Positions 43,391 to 50,683 of a stretch of 64,000 nucleotides of DNA are shown here, piece after piece. Origin of the DNA: JAJDAT01 sp964344185 (GTDB taxonomy: Bacteria > Nitrospinota > Nitrospinia > Nitrospinales > JAJDAT01). The DNA is taken from the NCBI GenBank assembly GCA_964344185.1, contig CAYFMN010000013.1:37731-101730 (forward strand), given 5' to 3'. Numbering within the stretch: position 1 is the first letter of the stretch; each line of letters opens with the position of its first letter. The position numbers and the translations under genes are program-made. The notes under the pieces were generated by a model that had not been told where the DNA came from, did no database searches, and was given only the letters and a program-made list of their open reading frames with translations.

Positions 43391-45121
43391 ATGTATTTAA
43401 AGGGAATAAAAGACGCTAAATCGTTAGGTGATATAGCATACCTTCTGGGCTTTTCTCCAGCGGGTCTTGCTTATATTCTTTATAAAATTCCTAATAATAA
43501 AAAATATTATTCCTTTCAAATTAAGAAGAAGAATGGAGGAGTGAGAGATATTCTTGCCCCAGAACCAAGTTTAAAAAAGCTTCAAAGAAGGTTAGCAAAT
43601 TTTCTTTATTCATGTTCTTTTGAAATAGATATGGAAAAGAATAAGCAACCTTTAGCGCATGGATTTAAAAAAAACCTTTCTATTTATACTAATGCGAAGT
43701 GTCATAAAAATAGACGATTTGTATTGAACTTTGATATTGAGGATTTTTTCCCAACTATAAACTTTGGGCGAGTTCGTGGTTTTTTTATTAAAAATAGAGA
43801 TTTTGAACTTGATAAAAAGATCGCAACAATTATTGCTCAAATAGCTTGCCATGATAATCAGCTTCCACAAGGAAGCCCATGCTCTCCAATTATTTCAAAC
43901 TTTATTGCTCATTTGTTAGATGTACGACTGGTTCAATTGGCTAAGAAAAATGGTTGTTTTTATTCCCGGTATGCTGATGACATTACTTTTTCTTCTAATA
44001 AAAAAGATTTCCCCAAAGAAATTGGATTTCAAGATCCAAAAAATCCCGAGGTTTGGCACCTAGGTAAAGCTATTAAAGAACAAGTTGATCGATCTGGATT
44101 TAAAATTAATCCACAAAAAACAAATATGAGGTGCCTCAATAATCGACAAGTTGTCACGGGTTTAGTAGTTAATAAGAAGGTAAACATTCGGTCTGAATAT
44201 TATAAGCTAGCAAGAGCTATGACACATTCTCTATTTCAAAAGGGAAGCTATAAAGTTCCCGCTAATTATAGCCCGATAGATATAGCAGATAATGATTCAG
44301 AAGAAGTTCCCGAAAAAAGTTTAAACCGTTTAGAAGGTATCCTTAATCATATTCATTACACTAAAAATCAATCGGATAAAAGGTTATGGAAAGAAAAGCA
44401 TGACCACCCAACAACCATTTTGAAACTATATAAAGAATTTCTTTTCTTTAAGCATTTCGGTTGGTCAGAGAGGCCCGTCGTGTTATGTGAAGGAGTATCT
44501 GACAGAGTTTATATTAGACTGGCTTTAAAAAAACTTAAAGACAGTTATCCTTCTCTTATTGAATTAGATGAGGAAAAACTTTATTACAAAATAAACTTTT
44601 TAAGATATTCACGTAGTGTAAAAAATATTTTAAAGCTTAGCGGCGGGACTGGAGAAATGGCAGGTTTTGTTGGGTCTTACCCAAAAAAAGTTGCGAGTTA
44701 TAGGGCATGGTCTTTTAAACAACCTGTGATTGTATTAACGGATAATGATGCTGGAGCTAGAACGGTTTTTAATCAGGTTAAAGATAGCCCTCAAGGTAAG
44801 CCCAAAGTCGAGAATGATGAGGAATTTTATTACATCAACAACAACCTATATCTTATAAAAACACCACATTTGAATGGTGATCGAGAAACAATAATAGAAG
44901 ATTTATTCGATCAAAAATGGAAGAATGAAAAAATTGATGGGAAAAGTTTTACCTTAGATAATGATTTTGATAAAAATAAATTTTATGGAAAAATGGACTT
45001 CGCCGAAAAAATAATAGCAAAAAATTTTAATGAAGTAGATTTTGATAGTTTTAAGTCTATATTTGATAGAATTTTAGCTGTTATTAATTATCATTCAAAA
45101 TTAAAAATATCTTCCACCTAA
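43391..45121 (+). CDS. Retron reverse transcriptase fused to TOPRIM domain (Ec67/Eco2 class)
   Basis: Residues 1 to about 300 are a retron reverse transcriptase. They carry the NAxxH motif (NAKCH, 101-105), the first catalytic Asp in FDIEDFFP, QGSPCSP, the YADD box at 194-197 and the retron VTG motif at 255-257. From about residue 360 comes a TOPRIM domain: Glu367 in VLCEGVSDRVYI and DND at 451-453 in VLTDNDAG. The 576-residue length matches Ec67-type RT-TOPRIM fusions. The RT makes msDNA from the adjacent ncRNA; the TOPRIM part is the presumed nuclease effector of an abortive anti-phage defence. AGGTGG lies unusually close to the ATG. No separate effector gene is needed in this class. Confidence 0.93.
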   Translation: MYLKGIKDAKSLGDIAYLLGFSPAGLAYILYKIPNNKKYYSFQIKKKNGGVRDILAPEPSLKKLQRRLANFLYSCSFEIDMEKNKQPLAHGFKKNLSIYTNAKCHKNRRFVLNFDIEDFFPTINFGRVRGFFIKNRDFELDKKIATIIAQIACHDNQLPQGSPCSPIISNFIAHLLDVRLVQLAKKNGCFYSRYADDITFSSNKKDFPKEIGFQDPKNPEVWHLGKAIKEQVDRSGFKINPQKTNMRCLNNRQVVTGLVVNKKVNIRSEYYKLARAMTHSLFQKGSYKVPANYSPIDIADNDSEEVPEKSLNRLEGILNHIHYTKNQSDKRLWKEKHDHPTTILKLYKEFLFFKHFGWSERPVVLCEGVSDRVYIRLALKKLKDSYPSLIELDEEKLYYKINFLRYSRSVKNILKLSGGTGEMAGFVGSYPKKVASYRAWSFKQPVIVLTDNDAGARTVFNQVKDSPQGKPKVENDEEFYYINNNLYLIKTPHLNGDRETIIEDLFDQKWKNEKIDGKSFTLDNDFDKNKFYGKMDFAEKIIAKNFNEVDFDSFKSIFDRILAVINYHSKLKISST

Positions 45122-45371
45122 AGCTTTAATTGAAATAGTTAAATTCCTAATCTTTTGAAGGATTGCAATTGTTAGAGAGCAAGAACTCTAAGGAAATAAT
45201 TTCAACATGAATTATCTTGACAATATTCCATTTGAATAAAAAAGTTTTGATGTTTTTTGATCAATTAAACCGCTTTTATAAAATGATCTAAATTAATCCA
45301 TGCCAAAAAGTGAAATACACTGGTGAGATACATTGTACATAATGCGATCTTTTTTAGTGACAAATCAGTGT

Positions 45372-45377
45372 TATAAT
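45372..45377 (+). promoter_or_regulatory. -10 box for ssrA
   Basis: A perfect TATAAT 25 bp before the mature tmRNA 5' end, predicting a start near 45384 and a short leader to be removed by RNase P. No good -35 hexamer is seen at the right spacing, so the promoter assignment rests on the -10 box and position. Confidence 0.5.
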
Positions 45378-45402
45378 GAAATAAACGCATGAATCGAAAT
45401 TT

Positions 45403-45756
45403 GGGGGCGACCTGGCTTCGACGGGAGTAGAGAGACCCTGGTTGCATGCACGGGACGCCGTTGGCCCGTTAAAAAACGGCAAAAGCATAATCGCTAACGA
45501 TTATGACATCGCTGTAGCAGCTTAATTCTGCTACCGTTCTTTCCTTCTTTCGTCCGTAAGAGGGAATAAGAACGTTATAAAACGGACTGGCTAGATTTGT
45601 ATGCCTTGGGCAAATTTGGCGAGATCTTACAAGGCTGGCTTAAATTGAATCCTGTTCGTGGGAGTTAATTAAAGCGAGATTTTAATACACGAAATAAGCA
45701 TGTAGATGCCTTGCGTTAAAGACTTTCGGACGGGGGTTCGATTCCCCCCGCCTCCA
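45403..45756 (+). ncRNA. ssrA: tmRNA
   Basis: A 354-nt one-piece tmRNA. The 5' end GGGGGCGACCTGGCTTCGAC pairs with CGCCTCC at the 3' end (one G.T), and the T-arm is GGGGG-TTCGATT-CCCCC. The tag reading frame reads ANDYDIAVAA followed by TAA (45493-45525), assuming resumption at GCT 45493. CCA is not encoded. It rescues stalled ribosomes with SmpB. Its 3' end is a common integration site for islands, and accessory genes lie on both sides here. Confidence 0.96.
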
Positions 45757-45809
45757 TAAATTTCCATATTCCCCCTATAATATAATAAATTACCATCCTC
45801 CGTATTTCG

Positions 45810-45886
45810 GGAAACAGAGGTATTTAAAGTTAAATTTTGGTAGGGTCAGAAAAAGAAAAAGCCCCCGAAAGGTAAACCTCCAGAGG
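45810..45886 (+). repeat. Direct repeat R1 flanking toxin-antitoxin cassette
   Basis: A 77-nt segment from GGAAACAGAGG to CCTCCAGAGG that recurs as R2 at 46822-46898. Shared blocks include GGAAACAGAGG, TTAAATTTTGG, TCAGAAAAAG and the closing CCTCC.GAGG. Most positions match by eye, and resemblance continues a few bases upstream. R1 and R2 bracket the first toxin-antitoxin pair. Confidence 0.75.
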
Positions 45887-45895
45887 CTTTTTTCG
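45853..45895 (+). terminator. Intrinsic terminator downstream of ssrA
   Basis: AAAAAGCC ... GGCTTTTTT with an inner AGG-TAAA-CCT hairpin. It lies inside repeat R1, about 100 nt after ssrA, and ends in a T-run. It probably ends ssrA transcription. Confidence 0.6.
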
Positions 45896-45947
45896 ACAAT
45901 ATTATGGGGAGCGATCTAAAGAAGTATCCTCCAGAATTTGATTCCAA

Positions 45948-45984
45948 TCTTCTAAAGTTTGAAATAACTGTTTAGATATTTCTC
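45948..45984. repeat. Direct repeat S1
   Basis: 37 nt beginning TCTTCTAAAG and ending GATATTTCTC; recurs at 47272-47308 (S2) with four mismatches. On the minus strand both copies read EISKQLF(Q/K)TLE in the same frame, and some differences are synonymous, so the repeat may be a remnant of a coding sequence. The surrounding 45900-46140 is otherwise gene-free. Confidence 0.65.
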
Positions 45985-46160
45985 TCCTCATAAAAGAAAA
46001 CTCCCTGAAAATTGACCTTTGAAGACGTCTGTTTTCTTCATAAATTCCCGGTAATTTATGTTTTCGTTTTCTTAGAACCCAAACCACGAGAAGTTTTTGC
46101 AAATTCCGACACAATATTATAGACTGAATATTATCTGTTAATTTTCTGTTTAGGTGGATT

Positions 46161-46460
46161 ATGTTTTCAATGGATGCTATATACCCCGTGTCAGACTTTA
46201 GCCGTAAACCCGCTGAACATATCAAACGTTTAAAAAAAACGGGTAAGCCAGCAATACTCACGGTGAACGGTAAAGCCCAGATTGTCGTACAGGATGCCAA
46301 AGCCTATGAAGAAATGGTTGAGCTTTTAGATAGCTTGGAGAGTATTGCCTTGTCTGCAAAACAACACGATGAAGGAAAAGCGTCGCCAGCTAAAGAAGTT
46401 TTTACTAGACTGGAGAAGCGTTTATCTAAAAAATACCTGAATGCAACGCTTCAAGATTAA
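46161..46460 (+). CDS. Phd/YefM-family antitoxin
   Basis: 99 residues with the Phd/YefM fold: YPVSDFSRKPAEHIKRLKKTGKPAILTVNGKAQIVVQDAKAYEEM. It binds DNA at its own promoter through this N-terminal part and the toxin through its C-terminal helix. The stop lies inside the toxin gene (20-bp overlap). AGGTGG precedes two candidate ATGs (46161 and 46170). Two direct AATATTAT copies (46112-46119 and 46126-46133) upstream may be the operator. The module stands between repeats R1 and R2. Confidence 0.88.
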   Translation: MFSMDAIYPVSDFSRKPAEHIKRLKKTGKPAILTVNGKAQIVVQDAKAYEEMVELLDSLESIALSAKQHDEGKASPAKEVFTRLEKRLSKKYLNATLQD

Positions 46461-46743
46461 TATCCCGCCCCATGTTGAAAATGAAATTGAGCATTATATT
46501 GATGTCATTGCCCAAGATAATATCAAAGCGGCTTTGAACTGGTATCGAGAGATCGAAGCGCAAATTTATACCTTAGATCAAAATCCGAAACGTTGCCCGG
46601 TAGCATTTGAAAACCGTTTCCATGAATACGAAATAAGAAACCTAATATTCGGCGATTATCGAGTACTCTTCCGTATAGAAAATAAGACAGTTCAAATTCT
46701 CCATGTCAAACACGGAAAAATGGAACGCAAACCGCTAGAGTAG
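46441..46743 (+). CDS. RelE/ParE-family toxin
   Basis: 100 residues with the RelE/ParE core: NIPPHVENEIEHYIDVIAQDN, ALNWYREIEAQIYTLDQNPKRCP, and the C-terminal strands NLIFGDYRVLFRIENKTVQILHVKHG. It is a ribosome-dependent mRNA interferase or gyrase inhibitor by family, neutralised by the upstream antitoxin, with which it overlaps. The C-terminus is intact, so the toxin should be functional. Confidence 0.88.
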   Translation: MQRFKINIPPHVENEIEHYIDVIAQDNIKAALNWYREIEAQIYTLDQNPKRCPVAFENRFHEYEIRNLIFGDYRVLFRIENKTVQILHVKHGKMERKPLE

Positions 46744-46821
46744 GGAAATCTGAAAAGTTTAGGGCAACGCTTTGAAAAAACTATTTTGTTCTGTTTCAAG
46801 CTGTCTATATCTCGCATTCCA

Positions 46822-46898
46822 GGAAACAGAGGCTTTAAATGGGTTAAATTTTGGAAGGTTCAGAAAAAGTAAAGCCCTCGGAGGAAAAACCTCCGAGG
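46822..46898 (+). repeat. Direct repeat R2 with 9-bp hairpin
   Basis: Second copy of the 77-nt repeat. Its end forms CCTCGGAGG-AAAAA-CCTCCGAGG (46876-46898), a perfect 9-bp stem, but unlike R1 it is not followed by a T-run. It separates the intact toxin-antitoxin pair from the second, damaged one. Confidence 0.75.
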
Positions 46899-46959
46899 AT
46901 GAGCCTAACCTTTCCGCATAAGGATGGGTTAAATAAAGATATTCTGCTATAATAAAAAT

Positions 46960-47193
46960 ATGAGTGAAACATACCTAAATGGAAAAATCACTGTAACATC
47001 TCTTTCTGCGCCAACGATTAATGATTTAGAAAAATTACGGGCATTGTCAAAGGAAGATAGAAACACTTTGCTTAACGAAGCGTTAGAACATGGCCGTAAT
47101 AGCGGGGTGAGCGACAAAACAGTTGATGAAATTTGGGATTTAGCGCTTCTAAAAGCCAAAGCAATAAAAGAAAAATCCCAATATGCGCTATAG
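46960..47193 (+). CDS. Probable ParD-like antitoxin of a damaged toxin-antitoxin pair
   Basis: 77 residues, acidic-helical (DLEKLRALSKEDRNTLLNEA, EHGRNSGVSDKTVDEIWDLA), resembling small antitoxins that precede ParE-type toxins. It overlaps the truncated toxin by 11 bp, the usual arrangement. There is no ribosome-binding site before the ATG, while TATAAT lies at 46948-46953, so the mRNA may start at or near the ATG (leaderless). Family assignment is by context and general pattern only. Confidence 0.65.
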   Translation: MSETYLNGKITVTSLSAPTINDLEKLRALSKEDRNTLLNEALEHGRNSGVSDKTVDEIWDLALLKAKAIKEKSQYAL

Positions 47194-47287
47194 GCTTTCT
47201 CAGAAAGTTGTAGCTGATCTTGAGAATATTCTTATTGAAGGAATTCTTACTTTCGGCGAGTTGCAAGCCTTTCTTCTAAAGTCTTAA
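47183..47287 (+). pseudogene. Truncated ParE-like toxin
   Basis: Starts as a typical ParE (MRYRLSQKVVADLENILIEG, then TFGELQA), but after 34 codons it runs into repeat S2 and stops; a normal ParE is about 95-100 residues. The loss begins at the base where S2 starts (47272), so the break coincides with the repeat. Not expected to be toxic. Confidence 0.7.
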
Positions 47288-47308
47288 ATAATTGTTTCGA
47301 TATTTCTC
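47272..47308. repeat. Direct repeat S2 at the break of the ParE-like gene
   Basis: 37 nt matching S1 (45948-45984) at 33 positions. Upstream of its EISKQLF reading, the minus strand carries a second, unrelated open stretch without a start (SWEKEKRIISEVNYSKVEWK region, about 47290-47400) that may be a gene remnant. Confidence 0.65.
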
Positions 47309-47402
47309 ATCTTGCTTCCACTCAACTTTTGAATAGTTGACTTCTGATATGATTCTTTTCTCTTTTTCCCAGCTTTTATTCGCTAATGATTCAAAAATTA
47401 GG

Positions 47403-47435
47403 TAAAAAAAATCCCAGCGACGATAGTCGCTGGGA
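47403..47435 (-). terminator. Rho-independent terminator of the small membrane-protein gene
   Basis: TCCCAGCGAC-GATA-GTCGCTGGGA (47412-47435) is a perfect 10-bp stem. On the minus strand it is followed by a run of eight or so Ts (47403-47411), 30 bp after the stop of the small minus-strand gene. Confidence 0.85.
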
Positions 47436-47465
47436 TAAAAAAGTTTAAAAATTAACGAAATAAAA

Positions 47466-47615
47466 CTACCAATACAAGTAAGTTAAAAATAGAAATGTAA
47501 GAGCCGAGAAAAGAGCGACTAAGAATCCAATATGGATAAAAATATTTAACCAACGAGGCTCATTTCTATAACTCAAAAACTTAAAAAAATCTTTTATTTC
47601 CGCTAAATTTACCAT
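47466..47615 (-). CDS. Small single-pass membrane protein, unknown family
   Basis: A 49-residue frame starting at ATG 47615 with a perfect AGGAGG 6 nt upstream and a strong terminator 30 bp downstream. These signals argue it is a real gene. The N-terminal half is hydrophilic (VNLAEIKDFFKFLSYRNEP), and the C-terminal half is one membrane helix (about residues 24-47, ending YLYW). I do not recognise it. It lies at the edge of the toxin-antitoxin patch, divergent from the TrpF-like gene. Confidence 0.72.
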   Translation of the reverse strand: MVNLAEIKDFFKFLSYRNEPRWLNIFIHIGFLVALFSALTFLFLTYLYW

Positions 47616-47703
47616 AACAAGCCTCCTTTCTATAATTACTAATAAAACCTCAAATAGGTTTCGTCAAGGCGTGGCATATAATTCAAGATAGTCTTTGATA
47701 GTT

Positions 47704-48402
47704 ATGATTGCTCAAGTGTATTGCAAAAAACTTGATTTGAACGGGGCTAAAATTTGTAAAGAAGCTCGGGCGGATCATGTGGGTTGGCAAATAGACTTGA
47801 ATAATTTTAAAAGCTGGGAAGATATTAAAACTCAATCAGAAGAATACGCTGAAATTTCAAATTATCTGACTAATCAAAAAATTTCATCCGCTTTTCTTAT
47901 TCATCCAACGTTGGATGGAGAGCTGATAAAAAAAATTTTAGACATCGTCCGCCCTACAATTTATTTTGCCAGCGGCGAAAGATCTTTGGAAACGCTCCGT
48001 TGGTTATCCCGCCAAAAAAACGCTCCACAAATTATGGTTCCCATCGGAATCCCCACCAAAGGTTTTTCATTGGAAGGTTATGATCCAATTTCCGAAGTGA
48101 GGAAATATGAACCTTTTGTCCAATGGTTTTCTGTAGATACCATCAACCCTGGCGAAAGCGTCGATTCTTTTGGCTGTTCCGGCAAGATGGGTAATTGGGA
48201 AGCGTTTCCGGAATTGATTAAAAAGAGTCCTCTACCAGTGATTGTTTCTGGAGGATTGGATTCCAAGAATGTCTCGGAAGTTTATAATATTTGCAAGCCT
48301 TCCGGATTCGACGCCCATTCTTCAGTTTGTAAAGAGGGTTATCCAGACCTGGATTTAGCAAAGGAATTCGTACAAGCGGTCCATTCTTTGGCTGATAGTT
48401 AA
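47704..48402 (+). CDS. Phosphoribosylanthranilate isomerase-like (TrpF-like) TIM barrel
   Basis: 232 residues. C-terminal phosphate-binding blocks resemble TrpF: FSVDTINPGESVDSFGCSG, PLPVIVSGGLDSKNVSEVYN and PSGFDAHSSVCKEGYPDLDL. TrpF needs an N-terminal Cys and a mid-barrel Asp; here Cys7 (MIAQVYC) and an Asp in FSVDT could fill those roles, but the flanking KICG motif is missing. No trp genes are near. It may be a paralogue with another substrate. I use ATG 47704; an in-frame TTG at 47695 is possible. No good ribosome-binding site is seen. Confidence 0.68.
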   Translation: MIAQVYCKKLDLNGAKICKEARADHVGWQIDLNNFKSWEDIKTQSEEYAEISNYLTNQKISSAFLIHPTLDGELIKKILDIVRPTIYFASGERSLETLRWLSRQKNAPQIMVPIGIPTKGFSLEGYDPISEVRKYEPFVQWFSVDTINPGESVDSFGCSGKMGNWEAFPELIKKSPLPVIVSGGLDSKNVSEVYNICKPSGFDAHSSVCKEGYPDLDLAKEFVQAVHSLADS

Positions 48403-48629
48403 GTTTTTTACTTTTGTTAAATTAAATCGATTTTTCCCGCCTAAATAATTCAAAAATTAATAAGTTTTAATTTTTTGGTTGGTCTGTTTCCATTGCGAAA
48501 AAAATTTTGAGCAATATATTTAAGTTAAAGATTGGGTATTTCTAGAAACTTTTAAAACCTTTTAAAAAACAAAACGTTAATTTATTTATGCGAGATATTA
48601 TCCGCAGAATTTAGCGTAAGGAATGGACT

Positions 48630-49760
48630 ATGCTTGAAAAATCGGCGCTGGGAATTAAAAAAATTTTTTCGCTCGAATTTGTCGTTGATTACTTTGATCG
48701 AAGTAGAGATTTTTATGTAAAAAAGATGGGTTTTGTGGAAACCCATCGGTCAACGCCTGAATGGGAGAATAAATTTAATAGTAAAGGCGTTTATTTAAAA
48801 TCAAATGATATTCGTATTTTAGTTTCTACTCCAAAAACTCCAAATAGCTATACGGCTGAGTATTTAAAAATCCTTCCTCCAGGTATTAGAAAAGCTTCTT
48901 TTCAAGTGGAGAATTTAGATCATGCCGTTAAGTATTTAGAGGCCCATGACGCTACTTTTATTCACCCTATAAAAGAATTACAACAAGCAGGCACAACATG
49001 GCGTTTTACGACTATCGCTACGCCCATGGGATTTTTAGAGTTCACGTTTTTTGAAATCGACGGAGACGAAGGCGACATTCCAATGTTTGAACGCTTGGAA
49101 TTGCCAGATGCAGAATGTTCTATTTTCAATATAATTGACCATTTGACCATTAACGCGAGAACCTTGTTTCCAGTCACTTCTTTCTTTCAACATGTTATGG
49201 ATTTTAAACCTTATTGGAAGGTTGCTTTCCATACTCCCGATCATCAATCGGGACAAAAGGGAACCGGACTGGCCTCGCGAGTGATGTGGGACCCTGGTTC
49301 TCGTATTAAGTTCGCGTCAAACGAACCTTTATATCCCCATTATAACGATTCTCAAATTCAAACTTTTGTGGTGAAAAATCGAGGTCCGGGCATTCAACAT
49401 GCGGCTCTTACCGTCGATAATATTGTAGAAACGACCCGAAATTTGCGTAGCAAAGGAATCGAGTTTTTGCACACGCCTTCTTCGTATTATCGATTGCTCC
49501 CAGATCGCTTAAAAAATCAAGGAGTTGAAACTATAAAAGAGTCCATAGCGGATTTAGAAGAGCAAGGTATTTTGGTGGATGGAAAGGACCAGGCTTATTT
49601 GCTCCAAATATTTTTGAAAGACGCCTCGGAATTTTATCACGACGATCAAGCTGGCCCTTTTTTCTTTGAAATTATCCAAAGAAGAGGACATGATGGTTTT
49701 GGCGAAGGCAATTTTAGAGCCTTGTTTGAGGCGATTGAATTGCAAGAAACTGTGGTTTAG
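48630..49760 (+). CDS. hpd: 4-hydroxyphenylpyruvate dioxygenase
   Basis: Converts 4-hydroxyphenylpyruvate to homogentisate, the first committed step of tyrosine breakdown. Two glyoxalase/VOC domains; iron ligands in IIDHLTIN, GIQHAALTV and FFFEIIQRRG, and the C-terminal gate GHDGFGEGNFRALFEAIE. 376 residues is normal. AAGGA sits 9 nt before the ATG. First gene of a run of six with small gaps or overlaps leading to acetoacetyl-CoA cleavage. Confidence 0.95.
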   Translation: MLEKSALGIKKIFSLEFVVDYFDRSRDFYVKKMGFVETHRSTPEWENKFNSKGVYLKSNDIRILVSTPKTPNSYTAEYLKILPPGIRKASFQVENLDHAVKYLEAHDATFIHPIKELQQAGTTWRFTTIATPMGFLEFTFFEIDGDEGDIPMFERLELPDAECSIFNIIDHLTINARTLFPVTSFFQHVMDFKPYWKVAFHTPDHQSGQKGTGLASRVMWDPGSRIKFASNEPLYPHYNDSQIQTFVVKNRGPGIQHAALTVDNIVETTRNLRSKGIEFLHTPSSYYRLLPDRLKNQGVETIKESIADLEEQGILVDGKDQAYLLQIFLKDASEFYHDDQAGPFFFEIIQRRGHDGFGEGNFRALFEAIELQETVV

Positions 49761-49783
49761 GATTTTGTTTCGGGAGATTGTCC

Positions 49784-50635
49784 GTGAAGTTACTGCGTTA
49801 TGAAGACGGCGTTGGCGCTCAACGTTCCGGGGTTTTAGAAGGTGGAAAGATTTTTCCATTGAAGGGAATGGGGATTGTCAAAGCTATGAATTCGCTGAGT
49901 CCCGATAGCGAACTTTGGAGTGAATTAATGGACGACGGTCCTCTTTCCGAAGAGCCTTCGAGGATATTGCCTCCAGTAGAAAACCCTGGAGCTTTTTTAG
50001 ATTTTTATACATTTGAAGAACACGTGAAAACGTGTCGGCAAAAGCGCGGTTTGGAAATGGCGCCAGAATGGTACGAGCATCCTGTTTGGTACAACGGTTC
50101 GACTAGATGTTTTCTTGGACATGGCGGTTCGGTCAAATTTCCCGAAGGTGAAGGCAAGAAGGATTTTGAATTGGAACTGGCCGTAGTTCTTAAGAAAAAA
50201 TGTTTTGCGGCGACTCCTCAGGAAGTTAAGGACTGCATTGGCGGTTATACTATTTTGAATGACTTCAGCGCGCGCGAACTTCAGCAAAAAATTATGCCAA
50301 TTGGTTTAGGACCCGCTAAAGCAAAGGATTTTTGTACCGGATTAGGGCCTTATATTGTCACTCCAGATGAAATCGGAGATCCAAAAAATTTAACCATGAA
50401 GGCGTATGTTAACGGCGAATTATGGTCCGAGGGAAACAGTGGTTCTTCCCATTTTTCTATGGAAGAAGCTATTGCTTACGCTTCTGAGCATCAATCATTA
50501 TATCCTGGCGATGTTATAGCGAGCGGTACGGTCGGCTCCGGTTGCGGTTTGGAATTAGGCCGGTTTTTAAACTCGGGAGACGAAATCGTTTTAGAAATTG
50601 AAAATATCGGAAGATTGTCACATAGAGTATGCTGA
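49784..50635 (+). CDS. Fumarylacetoacetate hydrolase family protein (short form)
   Basis: FAH-fold C-terminal domain with metal-binding pattern FELELAVVLKK, GYTILNDFSARELQ, and GDVIASGTVGSGCGLE, in 283 residues. In this operon it should split fumarylacetoacetate to fumarate and acetoacetate. It is the short COG0179-type form rather than the 400-plus-residue canonical fumarylacetoacetase, so specificity is inferred from context. Start GTG 49784, with GGGAG 7 nt upstream; a TTG at 49778 is too close to it. Confidence 0.88.
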   Translation: MKLLRYEDGVGAQRSGVLEGGKIFPLKGMGIVKAMNSLSPDSELWSELMDDGPLSEEPSRILPPVENPGAFLDFYTFEEHVKTCRQKRGLEMAPEWYEHPVWYNGSTRCFLGHGGSVKFPEGEGKKDFELELAVVLKKKCFAATPQEVKDCIGGYTILNDFSARELQQKIMPIGLGPAKAKDFCTGLGPYIVTPDEIGDPKNLTMKAYVNGELWSEGNSGSSHFSMEEAIAYASEHQSLYPGDVIASGTVGSGCGLELGRFLNSGDEIVLEIENIGRLSHRVC

Positions 50636-50683
50636 ACCAGTTCAATGAGTAGCTGAAAAAACAATTTTTCATACGAGTTAGCG

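Noticed and set aside
45265..45447. Minus-strand open frame overlapping ssrA
   Set aside because: It covers the tmRNA 5' end and its promoter region; no family features.
45902..46300. 132-codon minus-strand open frame across the antitoxin start
   Set aside because: It runs antisense through the conserved antitoxin N-terminus, and only its end (EISKQLF region, repeat S1) resembles coding sequence; the rest is not protein-like.
45810..46898. R1/R2 hairpin repeats as a CRISPR array
   Set aside because: Only two copies about 1 kb apart, with genes between them and no spacer periodicity or cas genes.
45403..47690. Integrase-type island with duplicated ssrA end
   Set aside because: No second copy of the ssrA 3' terminal sequence and no integrase gene could be found in the window.
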